DNA of 64,000 nucleotides from JANOYJ01 sp963792485 (GTDB taxonomy: Bacteria; Pseudomonadota; Alphaproteobacteria; Rhizobiales; Rhizobiaceae). The DNA is taken from assembly GCA_963792485.1 (NCBI GenBank), contig CAWBWL010000014.1, positions 1 through 64,000 on the forward strand, in the 5' to 3' direction. A program made the translations under genes and the position numbers. Of the stretch, positions 47,193 to 57,275 are shown one piece after another. Numbering within the stretch: position 1 is the first letter of the stretch; the number at the start of each line of letters is the position of its first letter. Below the pieces are notes generated by a model. That model was given only the letters and a program-made list of their open reading frames with translations, did no database searches and was not told where the DNA came from.

Positions 47193-50173
47193 TCAAAGAG
47201 GCAGCAGCGCGTCGACGAGACGCTCGATCGTTTCCGCCACGCCGTCGGCAGCCAGCGCCTCCCGGATCAACCGCCGCTTGGTGGTGAAATGCATGTCGGG
47301 AAGTTGGACGCGCGCGGCGACTGCGGCGGCGTGCAGCGCCGCCGCTGCGATGTCCGTGTGCAGCGCTTCGGCCGCGTCGAATTCGGGGATCGGCAGCGTC
47401 CAGACCAGATTGTCGAAATGTCGCGGATCTCGTTGGCCTACGGGCTGAAGGTCTTTGACGCGATCAAGCACGATGGCAGATTGAGGATGGCAGCAACGTA
47501 TGCGGCCTCTTCAGTGAGTGGCACTGACCAATAGCGCCTGTGTCAACGAATGCACCATCATCTTCTATCCAGCACGCGCTCAGACGTGTTCCGGATTTTG
47601 TGTAGAGAACGCGCATCGGTGTTCTCTCGGCTTGCGCCGTCAACTTCTGCAGATGGTTCACCGACGCGCCAGCGTCACACGAGGTGTGCCGTCGGCCTTC
47701 TTATTGCTATGCTTGTCCCATTTCGCCTCCGCATCGCGTAGCCAGGCTGATAGCCCGCGATGGCCATGCATGTCGGCAGTTGCCGAGGTCAGTATGTGAC
47801 CTTCCTCCATCGGTACTACGCCAGTTGTAAGGGCGAGAAGGCGATATGGAGCGACGGATTCACCGAGCGCTATCGGCCTGATAAAGGCGCGCTCTACTGC
47901 TCCTTCAGGCGGTGTGACGCCGTCCAGCGGCCGTTTGTCGAGACTACCAGCGCGCCCTGCGCCGCGGTGCTTCGCGTCGGCTCTGCAGGCGGCCGGCAGG
48001 AGCGTCGACGAGAAAGAAGCGTCGCGGGAAAAGGCGGCCCCTGCCGGAAGCGCTTGCGGTAGGGCGATGCGGCAATCAGCGTTCGCGGCCTCGGCCAGGC
48101 CGCGCGCACATGTGCGAGCGCCCCGGCAGCCTCGGCCTCGCTGGCATCGCGCCGGGGAAGCACTCCGACCCAGCGGTCAAATTCCGCAGGCGGCGGCCCG
48201 GCGCGGTCGCGCTCGCCGAACAGAACGCAGGTGCTGGTCGTGCTGCTGCCGGACTGCGCGCCGAAGATCGGCCACACCCGCTCCAGCCCCCAGCCGCCGG
48301 TGATTCCCACCCGCACACGCTGCATGTTTCCGTCGCGCATCCCGGCGAACACGGGTGCGTTCAGCGCGGCATAGGGCAGGACGAGCGCCAGCGTGCCGCC
48401 CTCGCGCAGATAGCGCTCGGCGCCGCGCGCCCAGAACAGCGCGAACATGTCCTGATGCGTGGCAAGACTGCCGCCTACCCAGAGGCCATAGCTCTGCAGA
48501 GCCTCGCGCAGCCGCTCTTTCATGTCCGCGCTCAAATGGCGATAGACGATCCAGGGCGGATTGCCGATCAAAACGTCGGCGCGGTGATCTGGATGCGACA
48601 GCCAGACCGGGCGCAGCAGATTGCGCAGGACGAAGGTCCAGATGTGGTTGCGGCCGTCGAGATAGAGCTGCTTCAGCTGCGCGAAAGTGCGGCCGAGCAG
48701 GGCTGCATCCTCGGGCGCGCGCCGGCGCGTGCGATGGCGTCGCTGATCGCCTCCGGCTCGGCGAGCGTGTCGAGCCCGCGGTTAAGCTCGTCAAGCGCGC
48801 GCTCGAACAGGCCAAGGTCGCTCGCGAGGCCTGCAGGGATGCGCAGCGGCGGGTCGTTCGGCGGCACGTCCACCAGCACTTCGGCCGACGCGCCGAGTGG
48901 GCGCAGGCTCCATTGCATCGAGTTCGCCCATGAAGACAGGGACGGTGAGCGTGGGCGGCCGGTCCTGCACCAGATCGCCAAGCGCCAGCAGCCATGTGAC
49001 GCGCGCCAGCGCGACCGCGACGGGATGCACGTCGATCCCGAACACGCGGTCGGCGCAGGTGGCGACGATTTCCGCCGGCGGCAAATGCGCCTCTCTGCCA
49101 GCTTGGATCAGCCGGCGCAGCGCATGGAACAGGAAGGTGCCCGAGCCGCAGGACGGATCAAGCACGCGCTGTTCGAGCGGGCGCGGGATCGCCGCCGCGA
49201 CGATCCGCGCCGCCAGCCAATCAGGTGTGTAGTATTCGCCGAGATCATGGCGCTCGTCGGGATCGATCAGGCTCTCGTACAGGCTCTTGAGCACATCCAC
49301 TTCCACATCGCGCAGGCGAAAACGGATGGTTTCAGCGGCGAGCGAGCGCACCAGATCGCCGCCGCCTGCGGCGCGCAGCGGCCAGTCGAAGAAATCGGCC
49401 TCGACCGCGCCGGTGATGCCCTCGTTGGCGAGAAGCCTGCCCGACAGCATTTCGGCCGGATCATCAATGGCGAGATCGAGCACCCGTGCCGCAATCGCTT
49501 TCACGAGGATGGTCAGATAAGTGTGTTGCAGGAAAAGGGCGTCGCTGCCGACATCATCGCCGTAGACCTGTCGCAGCAGCCCGTCCCAAAGGTCGCGCTT
49601 GAGCCGCACCTCCGGAAGATCGCCGACTTCGGACCAAAGCCTTTGCAGTCCCGCATATGCGCGGCCGAAAGCCAAGCTGTAGCGGCCGAAGGTGAGCGCG
49701 ACCGCGATGGGAGTGGGCATGACCTCGGGGACGGGCGAAAGAAGCGGTTCAAGCCAGCTCAGCAGTCTCTCCGGGTGCCCGGCATCGACCTCGTACCGGC
49801 CGATCTGCCGGAGCGCGCCGCTATCCAGCGCGTAAGCGAGCAGCGTCGCTCCATCCGTGGCAAGGCCGACTGTGGTGCGGTTGCTTGCGCTGCTGCGGCT
49901 TGCGTCGGCGAGGTAGTCGGGCATGCGGGCGAGCACGTCGCGCTCTTCGCGGCGAAGATCGCTCTTCAGCTCGATGACGGTGGCGCCCCACGCCACGTCA
50001 ATGCGCCCGCTGTTGTCGACAAGGTAGCGCTCGTGCTCCAGCTCACTGAACGCCGCGCCGAATCCTTCCCGAAGCAGTTCCGTGACCAAGCCGCGCAGCG
50101 CCTCATGCCGCGGCCGGGAGGCCATCGACCGGACGATGTCGGGCAAGCGGTCCGCGCGCCAGCTGTTTGCCAC
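47193..50173 (-). pseudogene. type IIG-like restriction-modification enzyme (Eco57I/MmeI type), at least four frameshifts
   Basis: Reconstructed length is ~990 residues. The N-terminus has a PD-(D/E)xK-like nuclease motif (GRIDVAWGATVIELKSDL, about residues 58-75). Adenine-N6 methyltransferase motifs follow: DLGEYYTPDWLA, motif I DPSCGSGTFLFHAL (~residue 338) and motif IV in GNPPWIVYRHL (~residue 538). The last ~350 residues should hold the target-recognition domain. A GTG start at 50173 has a strong ribosome-binding site (GGGAGGGG). Frame breaks fall near 48970, 48725, 48580, 48040 and between 47700 and 47470. Restriction and modification in one chain explains the absence of separate subunits. 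It may be intact if the breaks are sequencing errors. Confidence 0.7.
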
Positions 50174-50236
50174 TTTTCCCCTCCCTATTGGGGTCTCACC
50201 GTTGCCGCCGCAGGCGCGAGAGCTTAGATTGCCAGT

Positions 50237-50539
50237 ATGAGATTCGCTCAGGCAGACTTGTTCGCGCAAGACGACGCGGAACGCAACACATTGTCGCAAT
50301 CACAGCGGGCGGCGGTCCGCGCGCGCCTGGAAGCGACGCTGACCAGGCTTGAAGCCGCGGCAACGTTCCCTTGGAACGATCCGCTCGATGCCGTCCACGA
50401 GGAGAACAGCTTCCAACGCCACAGCGAAATGCTCGGGGAGGAAGGCGTCCTGCTTTGGGCGAGGTTCGACAAGGAGATGGACCGGCTGCACGCGACGCAG
50501 TTCTCTCCAGATGCCCACGCGGCTGGAACGAACGGCTGA
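50237..50539 (+). CDS. hypothetical protein divergent from the type IIG-like gene
   Basis: A 100-residue protein (MRFAQADLFAQDDAERN...) I do not recognise. It is helical and charged, with no membrane segment, signal peptide or helix-turn-helix that I can see. It starts 63 bp from the divergent restriction-modification gene, so the two could share a control region; whether it belongs to that system is unknown. Confidence 0.55.
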   Translation: MRFAQADLFAQDDAERNTLSQSQRAAVRARLEATLTRLEAAATFPWNDPLDAVHEENSFQRHSEMLGEEGVLLWARFDKEMDRLHATQFSPDAHAAGTNG

Positions 50540-50628
50540 ACGCCGGTTTGTCCGATCGATTGGACGTTGCCCGCTGCCGCAATCCGCCAACCCCCTTGCA
50601 TTTCCCCTCCCAATCCCCGATATGACCC

Positions 50629-50732
50629 CCGGGAGGTTGGTGGTGGACGAGCCACTCGCCAACCGGGTCAGGTCCGGAAGGAAGCAGCCCCAACGAGCCA
50701 GGCACGGGTCGCCGTGCCAGCCTCCCGCCTTT
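50629..50732 (+). ncRNA. ffs: signal recognition particle RNA (4.5S RNA)
   Basis: The invariant SRP RNA core, GGTCAGGTCCGGAAGGAAGC with CAGCC following, is at 50666-50690. Outer strands GGGAGG (50631-50636) and CCTCCC (50721-50726) close the hairpin, and CGCCTTTTCTTT follows as terminator. Position immediately upstream of dnaX is the alphaproteobacterial norm. Ends are estimated to within a few bases. Confidence 0.93.
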
Positions 50733-50819
50733 TCTTTAATCCTGCCCGTTCTCAATCTTGTCAGCATTTGTCCGCCTCGCATTGACTCGCGCGCGGCGGG
50801 GCGTGAATAGACTTGTCCC

Positions 50820-52605
50820 ATGTCTGACCTTGTTCCCAGCGCTGACGGCACGCCGGAGAAATCCTACCGGGTGCTGGCGCGCAAATACCGGCCGCAGAAT
50901 TTTGACACGCTGATCGGCCAGGAGCCGATGGTGCGGACGCTGCGCAATGCGTTCGAGACCGGCCGCATCGCGCAGGCCTGGATGCTGACCGGCGTGCGCG
51001 GCGTCGGCAAAACCACGACGGCCCGCATTCTGGCGCGGGCGCTGAATTACAAGACGGCGACGGTCGATGCGCCTTCGGTCGAGCTGACCGAGATCGGCGA
51101 GCACTGCCAGGCGATCATGGAAGGGCGCCATGTCGATGTGATCGAGATCGACGCGGCCTCGCACACCGGCATCGACAATATCCGCGAGATCATCGAGCAG
51201 GTGCGCTACCGCCCGGTTGCCGCGCGCTACAAGGTCTATGTGATCGACGAAGTGCACATGCTGTCCACCTCGGCCTTCAACGCGCTGCTTGAAGACGCTG
51301 GAAGAGCCGCCGCCGCATGTGAAATTCGTCTTTGCCACCACCGAAATCCGCAAAGTGCCGGTCACGGTCCTGTCGCGCTGCCAGCGCTTTGATCTGCGCC
51401 GCGTCGAGGCCGGGACGATTGTGGCGCATCTGCGCAAGCTTGCCGGGCTTGAAAACATCACGGTGGACGACGCCTCGCTCGCCATGATCGCGCGGGCGGG
51501 CGAAGGCTCGGTGCGCGACTCGCTGTCGATTTTCGATCAGGCGATTGCCTATGGGAACGGGTCGGTTGATCCGGAGCAGATCCGCGCCATGCTCGGCCTT
51601 GCCGACCGCGCGCGGATCATCGACCTGTTCGAGAAGCTGATGCGCGGGCAGATGGCCGAGGCGCTGATCGAATTTCGCGGGCAGTATGACGCGGGCGCTG
51701 ACCCGGTTGCGATGCTGACCGAACTCGCCGAGTTTTGCCATCTGGTGACGCGTATCAAATTTGTGCCGGACGTGGCGGATGATCTATCGCTGACCGAGGA
51801 CGAGCGCGCGCGCGGCAAGGCGTTTGCCGCAAGCCTGTCGTCACGCACACTGTCGCGCGCCTGGCAGATGCTTTTGAAAGGCATCACCGAAACGTCGGAG
51901 TCCAACCGCCCGGCCAGCGCGGCGGAAATGCTGCTGATCCGGCTCGCGCATGCCTCCGATCTGCCGCCGCTGGACGAAGTGATCAAGGGGCTGGAAACCG
52001 CGCCGCAAACGGCATCGCCGCCTTCCATGCCCGCTTCTGCGCCACCGGGACCCGCCATGCGCTCTGTCGCAGGCGGCGGGCAGCCCATGCGTCTTGCGGC
52101 GGAAAATCCGCAGCCGGCCGCGCCGCAAATTTCCGCCGAGCCAAAACCGCTGGTGACAATCGCCTCGCTGGCTGACATTTGCGGGCTGGCCGACAAACAC
52201 CGTGACATTCATTTCAAACTGCTCGTCGAAAAATATGTCGCGCTCGTCAAGATCGAGGCCGGCCGGCTGGACATTAATCTGCGCGACGGCGCGCCGAAGA
52301 CGCTTGCTGGCGACATATCCAAGCGCCTCACCGATTGGAGCGGCCAGCGCTGGATGGTCAGCGTCTCGGCGGAAGGCGGCGGAACGACGATTGACGAAGC
52401 GGCAAAGAGCCGCCGCGACGGCCTGTTCAGCGACGCCAAGGCCGATCCGGCAGTGGCGGCGATCATGGCGCAGTTTCCCGGCGCGAAAATCGTCGATGTG
52501 AAAGTCTTTGGAACCGAAGAGATTGGCGAAACAGCCGATGAAGTGGCGCAAGTCCTTGAAATTGTTTCCTCCGACGACGACATGCCGTCCGATGATCAGG
52601 ACTGA
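50820..52605 (+). CDS. dnaX: DNA polymerase III subunit tau/gamma, one frameshift near 51292
   Basis: A ~595-residue AAA+ clamp loader. Walker A is GVRGVGKTTTARILARAL, Walker B VYVIDEVHML, and sensor 1 FVFATTEIRKVP; the C-terminal tau region binds polymerase and DnaB. An extra T (CTGCTTGAAG for CTGCTGAAG) breaks the frame in ALLKTLEEPPP. The gene is essential and the break is inside the ATPase domain, so this must be a sequence error or be corrected in the cell. Most of the Cys4 zinc ligands seen in E. coli are replaced, as in other alphaproteobacteria (only GEHCQAIMEGRHVD retains one). Confidence 0.92.
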
Positions 52606-52620
52606 TATTGGAGCAATGCG

Positions 52621-52944
52621 ATGAAAGACCTTCTCGGCATCATGAAACAGGCCAAGGAAATGCAGGCCAAAATGCAGGCCATGCAGGACGAAATGGCTGT
52701 CGTCGAGGCCGAGGGTGTCTCCGGGGCGGGCCTCGTCAAAGTCCGCCTCAACGGCAAAGGCGGCCTCAACGCCATCTCCATCGACCCGTCGCTGCTGCGC
52801 GAAGGCGAGGGCGAAATCCTGGAAGACCTGATCGTCGCGGCGCATAATGACGCCAAGATCAAGGTAGAGGCGGTGATGGCGGAGAAGACCAAGGCGCTGA
52901 CGGCGGGATTGCCGCTGCCGCCGGGCATGAAGCTGCCGTTCTGA
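52621..52944 (+). CDS. ybaB: YbaB/EbfC nucleoid-associated protein
   Basis: A 107-residue DNA-binding protein beginning MKDLLGIMKQAKEMQAKMQA, with the conserved LNGKGGLNAISIDP core. It forms dimers that bind DNA non-specifically. It follows dnaX by 15 bp. In most relatives recR comes next; here a LysR gene on the other strand follows instead. Confidence 0.94.
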   Translation: MKDLLGIMKQAKEMQAKMQAMQDEMAVVEAEGVSGAGLVKVRLNGKGGLNAISIDPSLLREGEGEILEDLIVAAHNDAKIKVEAVMAEKTKALTAGLPLPPGMKLPF

Positions 52945-52993
52945 GGGCGCTTCCTGTCCATGCTGGACGAGGCCGATGAGACCGGAGACAGCC

Positions 52994-53919
52994 TCATATC
53001 TCTGCTTTGACTACCGCACACGCGCCGATTAAGCCCCGCAGCCATGCCATCGCCGCATCCGTCTCAGTCCTCCTGTGCCAGACGAGCGAGTAGTTGTAAT
53101 CAGGCAGGGTCAGCGGCAGATCGAACGTCATCAGCCCGTGCCGCGCCGCATAACCGGCAAGGCGGGAGGGCAGGGACATGATTTGGTCGCTATGTCCCAG
53201 CGCAGCCATGTTTCCGGCAAAGCTTTGACCGACAAGTGTGACTGACCGCGAAAGCCCGAGCCGCTCCAATTCACGCGAGACCGGGTTGGCGCCGGGATCG
53301 CGCAGGGAGACGATGGCATGCGGGAATGAGAGGTAGTCATCAGCGAGACGCGCCCCTTCTTCGCCTTTGCGGCAAGCGGGTGGCTCGCAGACAAGACGCC
53401 CACAAGTTTCTCGGATAACAGGCGCTGGGTCAAAAATGGTTCGCCGGGCGCTTCGGTCCCCCAATAGCTGCAGTCAATGCGGCCTGACTCCAGCTGCGCA
53501 AGCATTGTTTCGCCAACTTGAGCCACTTCGAGCGCGCAATGTGGCGCAAGCTCGCGCAGCCTGTGAGCAAGCGCGGGAATGAGCGTCAGGCTCGAATAAT
53601 CGCTCGCGCCGACCTTGAAAATCCTGGCATCAGTTTGCGGGTTGAAAGCTGCGGGCGAGACCAAGTCTTGCGCTGCTGAAATGACTTTCTGCACTGAAAC
53701 ACGCATTTGCGCGGCATGCGGGGTCATCGCCAGCCCCTTTCCGCTGCGCACAAACAACGCGTCACCGGTCAGATGACGCAGCCGGTTCAATGCGTGGCTG
53801 ATGGCGGGCTGGCTCAGATGAAGCCGCACGGCCGCCTTGGAGACCGATCCGGTCTCGGCGACGGCATGAAATATGTTGAGGAGGTTAAGGTCGGCGCGTT
53901 TGGTATTCATGACATGCAT
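52994..53919 (-). CDS. LysR-family transcriptional regulator, one frameshift near 53350
   Basis: A ~308-residue LTTR. The N-terminal helix-turn-helix (LLNIFHAVAETGSVSKAAVRL, SQPAISHALNRLR) is followed by the effector-binding domain. A missing base near 53350 breaks the frame (AAKAKKG then ARLADDYLSFPHAIV); the rest runs in frame to AWLRGLIGACAVVKAEI. The subgroup resembles NodD/PcpR-type regulators. It is divergent from the membrane-protein gene at 54008, its likely target. Confidence 0.85.
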
Positions 53920-54007
53920 ATTATGGTCAGTTTCTATTCATTGGAAGACCGGAGACTTTGCCGTCTACAGTCCCTTGGAAATGCCCATCCGCTCCAAGGG
54001 GGAAGAT

Positions 54008-54421
54008 ATGCTGGAAAATTTTGCCAAACACACAGGACCGAAAATTCCGCGCCCGGCCATGATATTCGGCTGGGTTCTTGTCATCGCGGGCATCTTTTTC
54101 GCTTATGTTTACATGGCGGCGCCCGGCGCCTTCTTTCCGGGCGTTGTGATTGAGACTTTCTCCGAGAAATTCGGCCTTTACAGCACCAGCGTGCGCATTC
54201 TCGGGTCCGTTGCGGGCATCATCATCGCGCTTGCCCTGAACAGCGCGATCCTGCTTGCCTTGATGCTGGCGACGCGGGTGTTCATCGAACTCGGCGACGT
54301 GATCGTTGGCTTGGCGCTGAACAGGGCTCCGGACACAAACACAGTCACGCTTTCGGCATTGGCGGCAGTTGAAATCTATTTCATCTTCAGGATATGGAAG
54401 ACCTTGGCCAAACAAGGCTGA
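54008..54421 (+). CDS. hypothetical membrane protein, four predicted helices
   Basis: A 137-residue integral membrane protein, start at 54008 (MLENFAKHTGPKIPRP) with ribosome-binding site GGGGGAAGAT. Helices are around IFGWVLVIAGIFFAYVYMA, LGSVAGIIIALALNSAILLA and the C-terminal ALAAVEIYFIFRIWKTL. I do not recognise the family. The gene lies 88 bp from the divergent LysR gene. Confidence 0.65.
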   Translation: MLENFAKHTGPKIPRPAMIFGWVLVIAGIFFAYVYMAAPGAFFPGVVIETFSEKFGLYSTSVRILGSVAGIIIALALNSAILLALMLATRVFIELGDVIVGLALNRAPDTNTVTLSALAAVEIYFIFRIWKTLAKQG

Positions 54422-54530
54422 CCGGTCGGGCGCGATCCTATTCGACAGTGACTTGTGGATTGGAAAAAAACAATCAGCTGCTGATGAACGAGATCACGCT
54501 GCCCGTACCGCCAAAGCGCTACGGCGTGGC

Positions 54531-55412
54531 CTAGAAGTAGGTTCCATCGTCATTGACGCCGCTTCGGCCCAAATAGCTTCCATTCGAAGCGAAATAGTCC
54601 GTATATTGCGACCATGCTGCAGCGTCATTCGGGTCAAAAAAAGTACTATAATAGGAACTATCGTCGAGAATAACCTGCTGTGCGTTCAAGGCTCCCGCCG
54701 GATCATAATAGCTGGTAATTCTCTGCCAATCCTGAGGAGTGCGGTCATACACGGTCCATCTATAAGTGGTATCGTCGTTCAAGTAGTAGGATAAATCCAG
54801 CAAATTGGCTGTGGAGTAGACCTCCAGATAGTAGTTCCATAATGTGGCTTGGTAAGGATCAAAGCCCTGCACAATCCGCGACCCGTCATCGTAGAACGCA
54901 GAGTTCCACTCCAGGGCTCCAGTTGAAGTCTGAGACTGCTGATAAAGGCTCCAAGTTTGCGAGTTACTGTAGTCGTAAAAGTTTGATGTCCATATCCGGC
55001 CTTGAGAGTCATATGTGAGCTGAGATGTCAGGATCCAGCCATCCACATAGTAATCCGTCTGCCGTGCCGCATGGATTTCGGCGGTTTCAAATCCGTGGTC
55101 AGAAAGGTCAAAGCCCCCAAGCCTGAATTCGGTTGGTACGGCCCATACAATCAGCCGGTCGTTCCCGTCTCCGCCTTCGTAAACGTTAGCCGGAGACGGG
55201 GTGAGACGATCCACCACCTCCCATACAATGGTGTCATTTCCCGCTCCGCCATAGACAGAATCCGCGCCAGCGCCTCCGTCCAGATAATCGTCGCCGCCGC
55301 CCCCATTAAGCGTGTCGTCGCCATCAAAGCCATAGATGGCATGTGGTCTGCTGTCAGGCGCGGTGAGAATATTGTCGGCTGAATCACCAAATATCGATTG
55401 GTAGACCAGCAT
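54531..55412 (-). CDS. RTX-type calcium-binding protein with Tyr/Asp-rich C-terminal repeats
   Basis: A 293-residue protein. Near the N-terminus (about residues 29-63) are nonapeptide RTX repeats (GFDGDDTLNGGGGDDYLDGG, then GADSVYGGAGNDTI), which bind calcium. The C-terminal ~180 residues contain loosely repeated Tyr/Trp/Asp-rich units (YDSQGRIWTSNFYD, YDPAGALNAQQVILDD, FASNGSYLGRSGVNDDGTY). Such proteins are usually secreted by type I systems; no transporter is nearby. It has no N-terminal signal peptide, and no enzymatic domain is visible, so function is unknown. Confidence 0.75.
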   Translation of the reverse strand: MLVYQSIFGDSADNILTAPDSRPHAIYGFDGDDTLNGGGGDDYLDGGAGADSVYGGAGNDTIVWEVVDRLTPSPANVYEGGDGNDRLIVWAVPTEFRLGGFDLSDHGFETAEIHAARQTDYYVDGWILTSQLTYDSQGRIWTSNFYDYSNSQTWSLYQQSQTSTGALEWNSAFYDDGSRIVQGFDPYQATLWNYYLEVYSTANLLDLSYYLNDDTTYRWTVYDRTPQDWQRITSYYDPAGALNAQQVILDDSSYYSTFFDPNDAAAWSQYTDYFASNGSYLGRSGVNDDGTYF

Positions 55413-55553
55413 GGCGCTTGCTCCTCAATATGGGATAGGTTCCAATTCTAACGCCTTCACGGGGAAGTGGAAACAATAAATGCAGGCATAAATTTCGGCA
55501 AATCCGGCGAGCGACGCCCATCCAGCAATAAAGTCTGCGATTTTGCAGTGACA

Positions 55554-57167
55554 TTAAAGGGCTGGTTTCTCCAAAATCATCTCCGCCGCCCGCTCCGCAA
55601 TCATGATCACCGGCGCATTGGTATTTCCACCGGTCAGACGCGGCATGACGGAGGCATCAACAACGCGCAGCGCTTCAACACCCTTCACTTTCAGATCAGG
55701 CGTGACGACTGACATATCGTCACCCACCGCGCCCATGCGGCAGGTGCCGGCGGGGTGGTAGACGGTCTCGGCCTTGCGGCGGATGAAGGCGATCATGTCA
55801 TCGCGGGACGTGACAGCCGCGCCGGGCTCGAGCTCCTCCTTGCGGTATGCATTAAAAGCGGGCGCGCTGAGAATGCGGCGCGACCATGCCAAGGCGTCGA
55901 TCATGATCTCCAGGTCACGCCCGCTCGCCAGATAATTTGGGTCAATTCGCGGCTTTTCGCCGGGGTCCGCGCTGTTCAGCCGGATTACGCCTCGGCTTTC
56001 GGGATAGAGATTGCAGGCATGCAGCGAATAGCCATAACCGAACACGGTCTTGCGACCGTGATCCTCAATGCGCGCGGGCAGGAAGTGGAATTGGATATCC
56101 GGCAGCTTGCCCGCCAGCTTTGAGCGGGCAAAGCCCCCGGCCTCGGCCAGCGTCGAGGCGATCGGGCCGCGGCCTTTGCGAAAATAGCGTGGAGTGCTCA
56201 GCAGCAAGCGCCATGTCGCATGCCCGCCGAACCCATGGGAATCCGAAGTGCTGCCTTGTGTCTGCACAATGATGTCGAGATGGTCCTGCAAGTTCGCGCC
56301 GACGCCCGGCAGGTCGCTGATGGAGCCAATGCCATGTTCGCTCAGGTGTGCCGCCGGGCCGATGCCGGACAGCATGAGCATTTGCGGCGAGTTGACCGCG
56401 CCGCCGCAAAGCAGAACCTCCTGCATGGCGATCAGCGTTTCGCAAGTTGCTCCAATTGCGATCTCAACGCCCACGGCGCGCTTGCCGTCCATGACAACAC
56501 GCTGCGCCAAAGCGCCGGTTATGACGGTCAAATTGGGGCGGTCTTGCACGGGCTGCAGAAACGCTGCGGCCGTCGACGCGCGGCGGCCTTTGCGGGTCGT
56601 GGTCTGGTAAAGGCCAAGGCCCAATTGGCCTTCGCCGTTGAAATCCGGATTGTGCGGCAATTGCAATTGCGTTCCTGCCTCCACAAAGGCGCGGGAGAGC
56701 ACATTCGGATCGGGATTGTCCGAGACGGATAGCGGGCCGCCCGTGTTGTGGAAGGGCGAAACCCCACGCGTGTTGTCTTCCGATTTCAAAAAGGCGGGCC
56801 GGGCGGACGTCCAGTCCCATCCCCTCGCGCCGAGCTTTTCCCATTCATCATAGTTTTCGCGTGCGCCGCGAATGTAGCACATCGCATTGATCGAGGATGA
56901 GCCACCCAGCACTTTGCCGCGCGGCCAATAGAGCTGACGGTTGTTGAGCTCCTTCTGCGGCACGGTATCATAGCCCCAGTCAAGCGATTTGAACCGGACA
57001 ATGGCGGCGAGGCCGAGCGGGATGTGGATGAACGGATTGCTGTCGCGTTTACCCGCCTCAATGACACACACGCTGATGGCTGGGTCGGCGGAGAGGCGGT
57101 TGGCCAGAACGCATCCGGCGGACCCCGCGCCCACAATCACATAGTCAAACTGCCGGGCATGCCCCAT
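55554..57167 (-). CDS. GMC-family FAD-dependent oxidoreductase (choline/alcohol dehydrogenase-like)
   Basis: A 537-residue flavoenzyme. The FAD-binding Rossmann motif is at the N-terminus (YVIVGAGSAGCVLANRLS); GMC signatures follow (GKVLGGSSSINAMCYIRG and LMLSGIGPAAHL); the catalytic histidine lies in VYHPAGTCRMG and the C-terminus has TGGNTNAPVIMIAERAA. It oxidises an alcohol to the aldehyde; substrate unknown. Intact. Confidence 0.9.
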   Translation of the reverse strand: MGHARQFDYVIVGAGSAGCVLANRLSADPAISVCVIEAGKRDSNPFIHIPLGLAAIVRFKSLDWGYDTVPQKELNNRQLYWPRGKVLGGSSSINAMCYIRGARENYDEWEKLGARGWDWTSARPAFLKSEDNTRGVSPFHNTGGPLSVSDNPDPNVLSRAFVEAGTQLQLPHNPDFNGEGQLGLGLYQTTTRKGRRASTAAAFLQPVQDRPNLTVITGALAQRVVMDGKRAVGVEIAIGATCETLIAMQEVLLCGGAVNSPQMLMLSGIGPAAHLSEHGIGSISDLPGVGANLQDHLDIIVQTQGSTSDSHGFGGHATWRLLLSTPRYFRKGRGPIASTLAEAGGFARSKLAGKLPDIQFHFLPARIEDHGRKTVFGYGYSLHACNLYPESRGVIRLNSADPGEKPRIDPNYLASGRDLEIMIDALAWSRRILSAPAFNAYRKEELEPGAAVTSRDDMIAFIRRKAETVYHPAGTCRMGAVGDDMSVVTPDLKVKGVEALRVVDASVMPRLTGGNTNAPVIMIAERAAEMILEKPAL

Positions 57168-57275
57168 TATTTCCTGTCCGCTCTTTTGTGGCGATAAGCG
57201 CGCAACTATATGCGCCCTTGCGCCGGAGAACAGCTTGTTGTTTCAATGGCTGGAAACCTTTGGGAGGACGCGGCG

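Noticed and set aside
48110..50227. 705-codon open frame on the plus strand
   Set aside because: A GC-rich shadow of the methyltransferase gene; its product is low-complexity Arg/Ala-rich, while the minus strand has DPSCGSGTF and NPPW motifs.
51280..51310. Programmed frameshift in dnaX (as in E. coli gamma production)
   Set aside because: The break lies inside the ATPase core, has no A-AAA-AAG slippery run, and is a simple extra T as in moeB and xseA.
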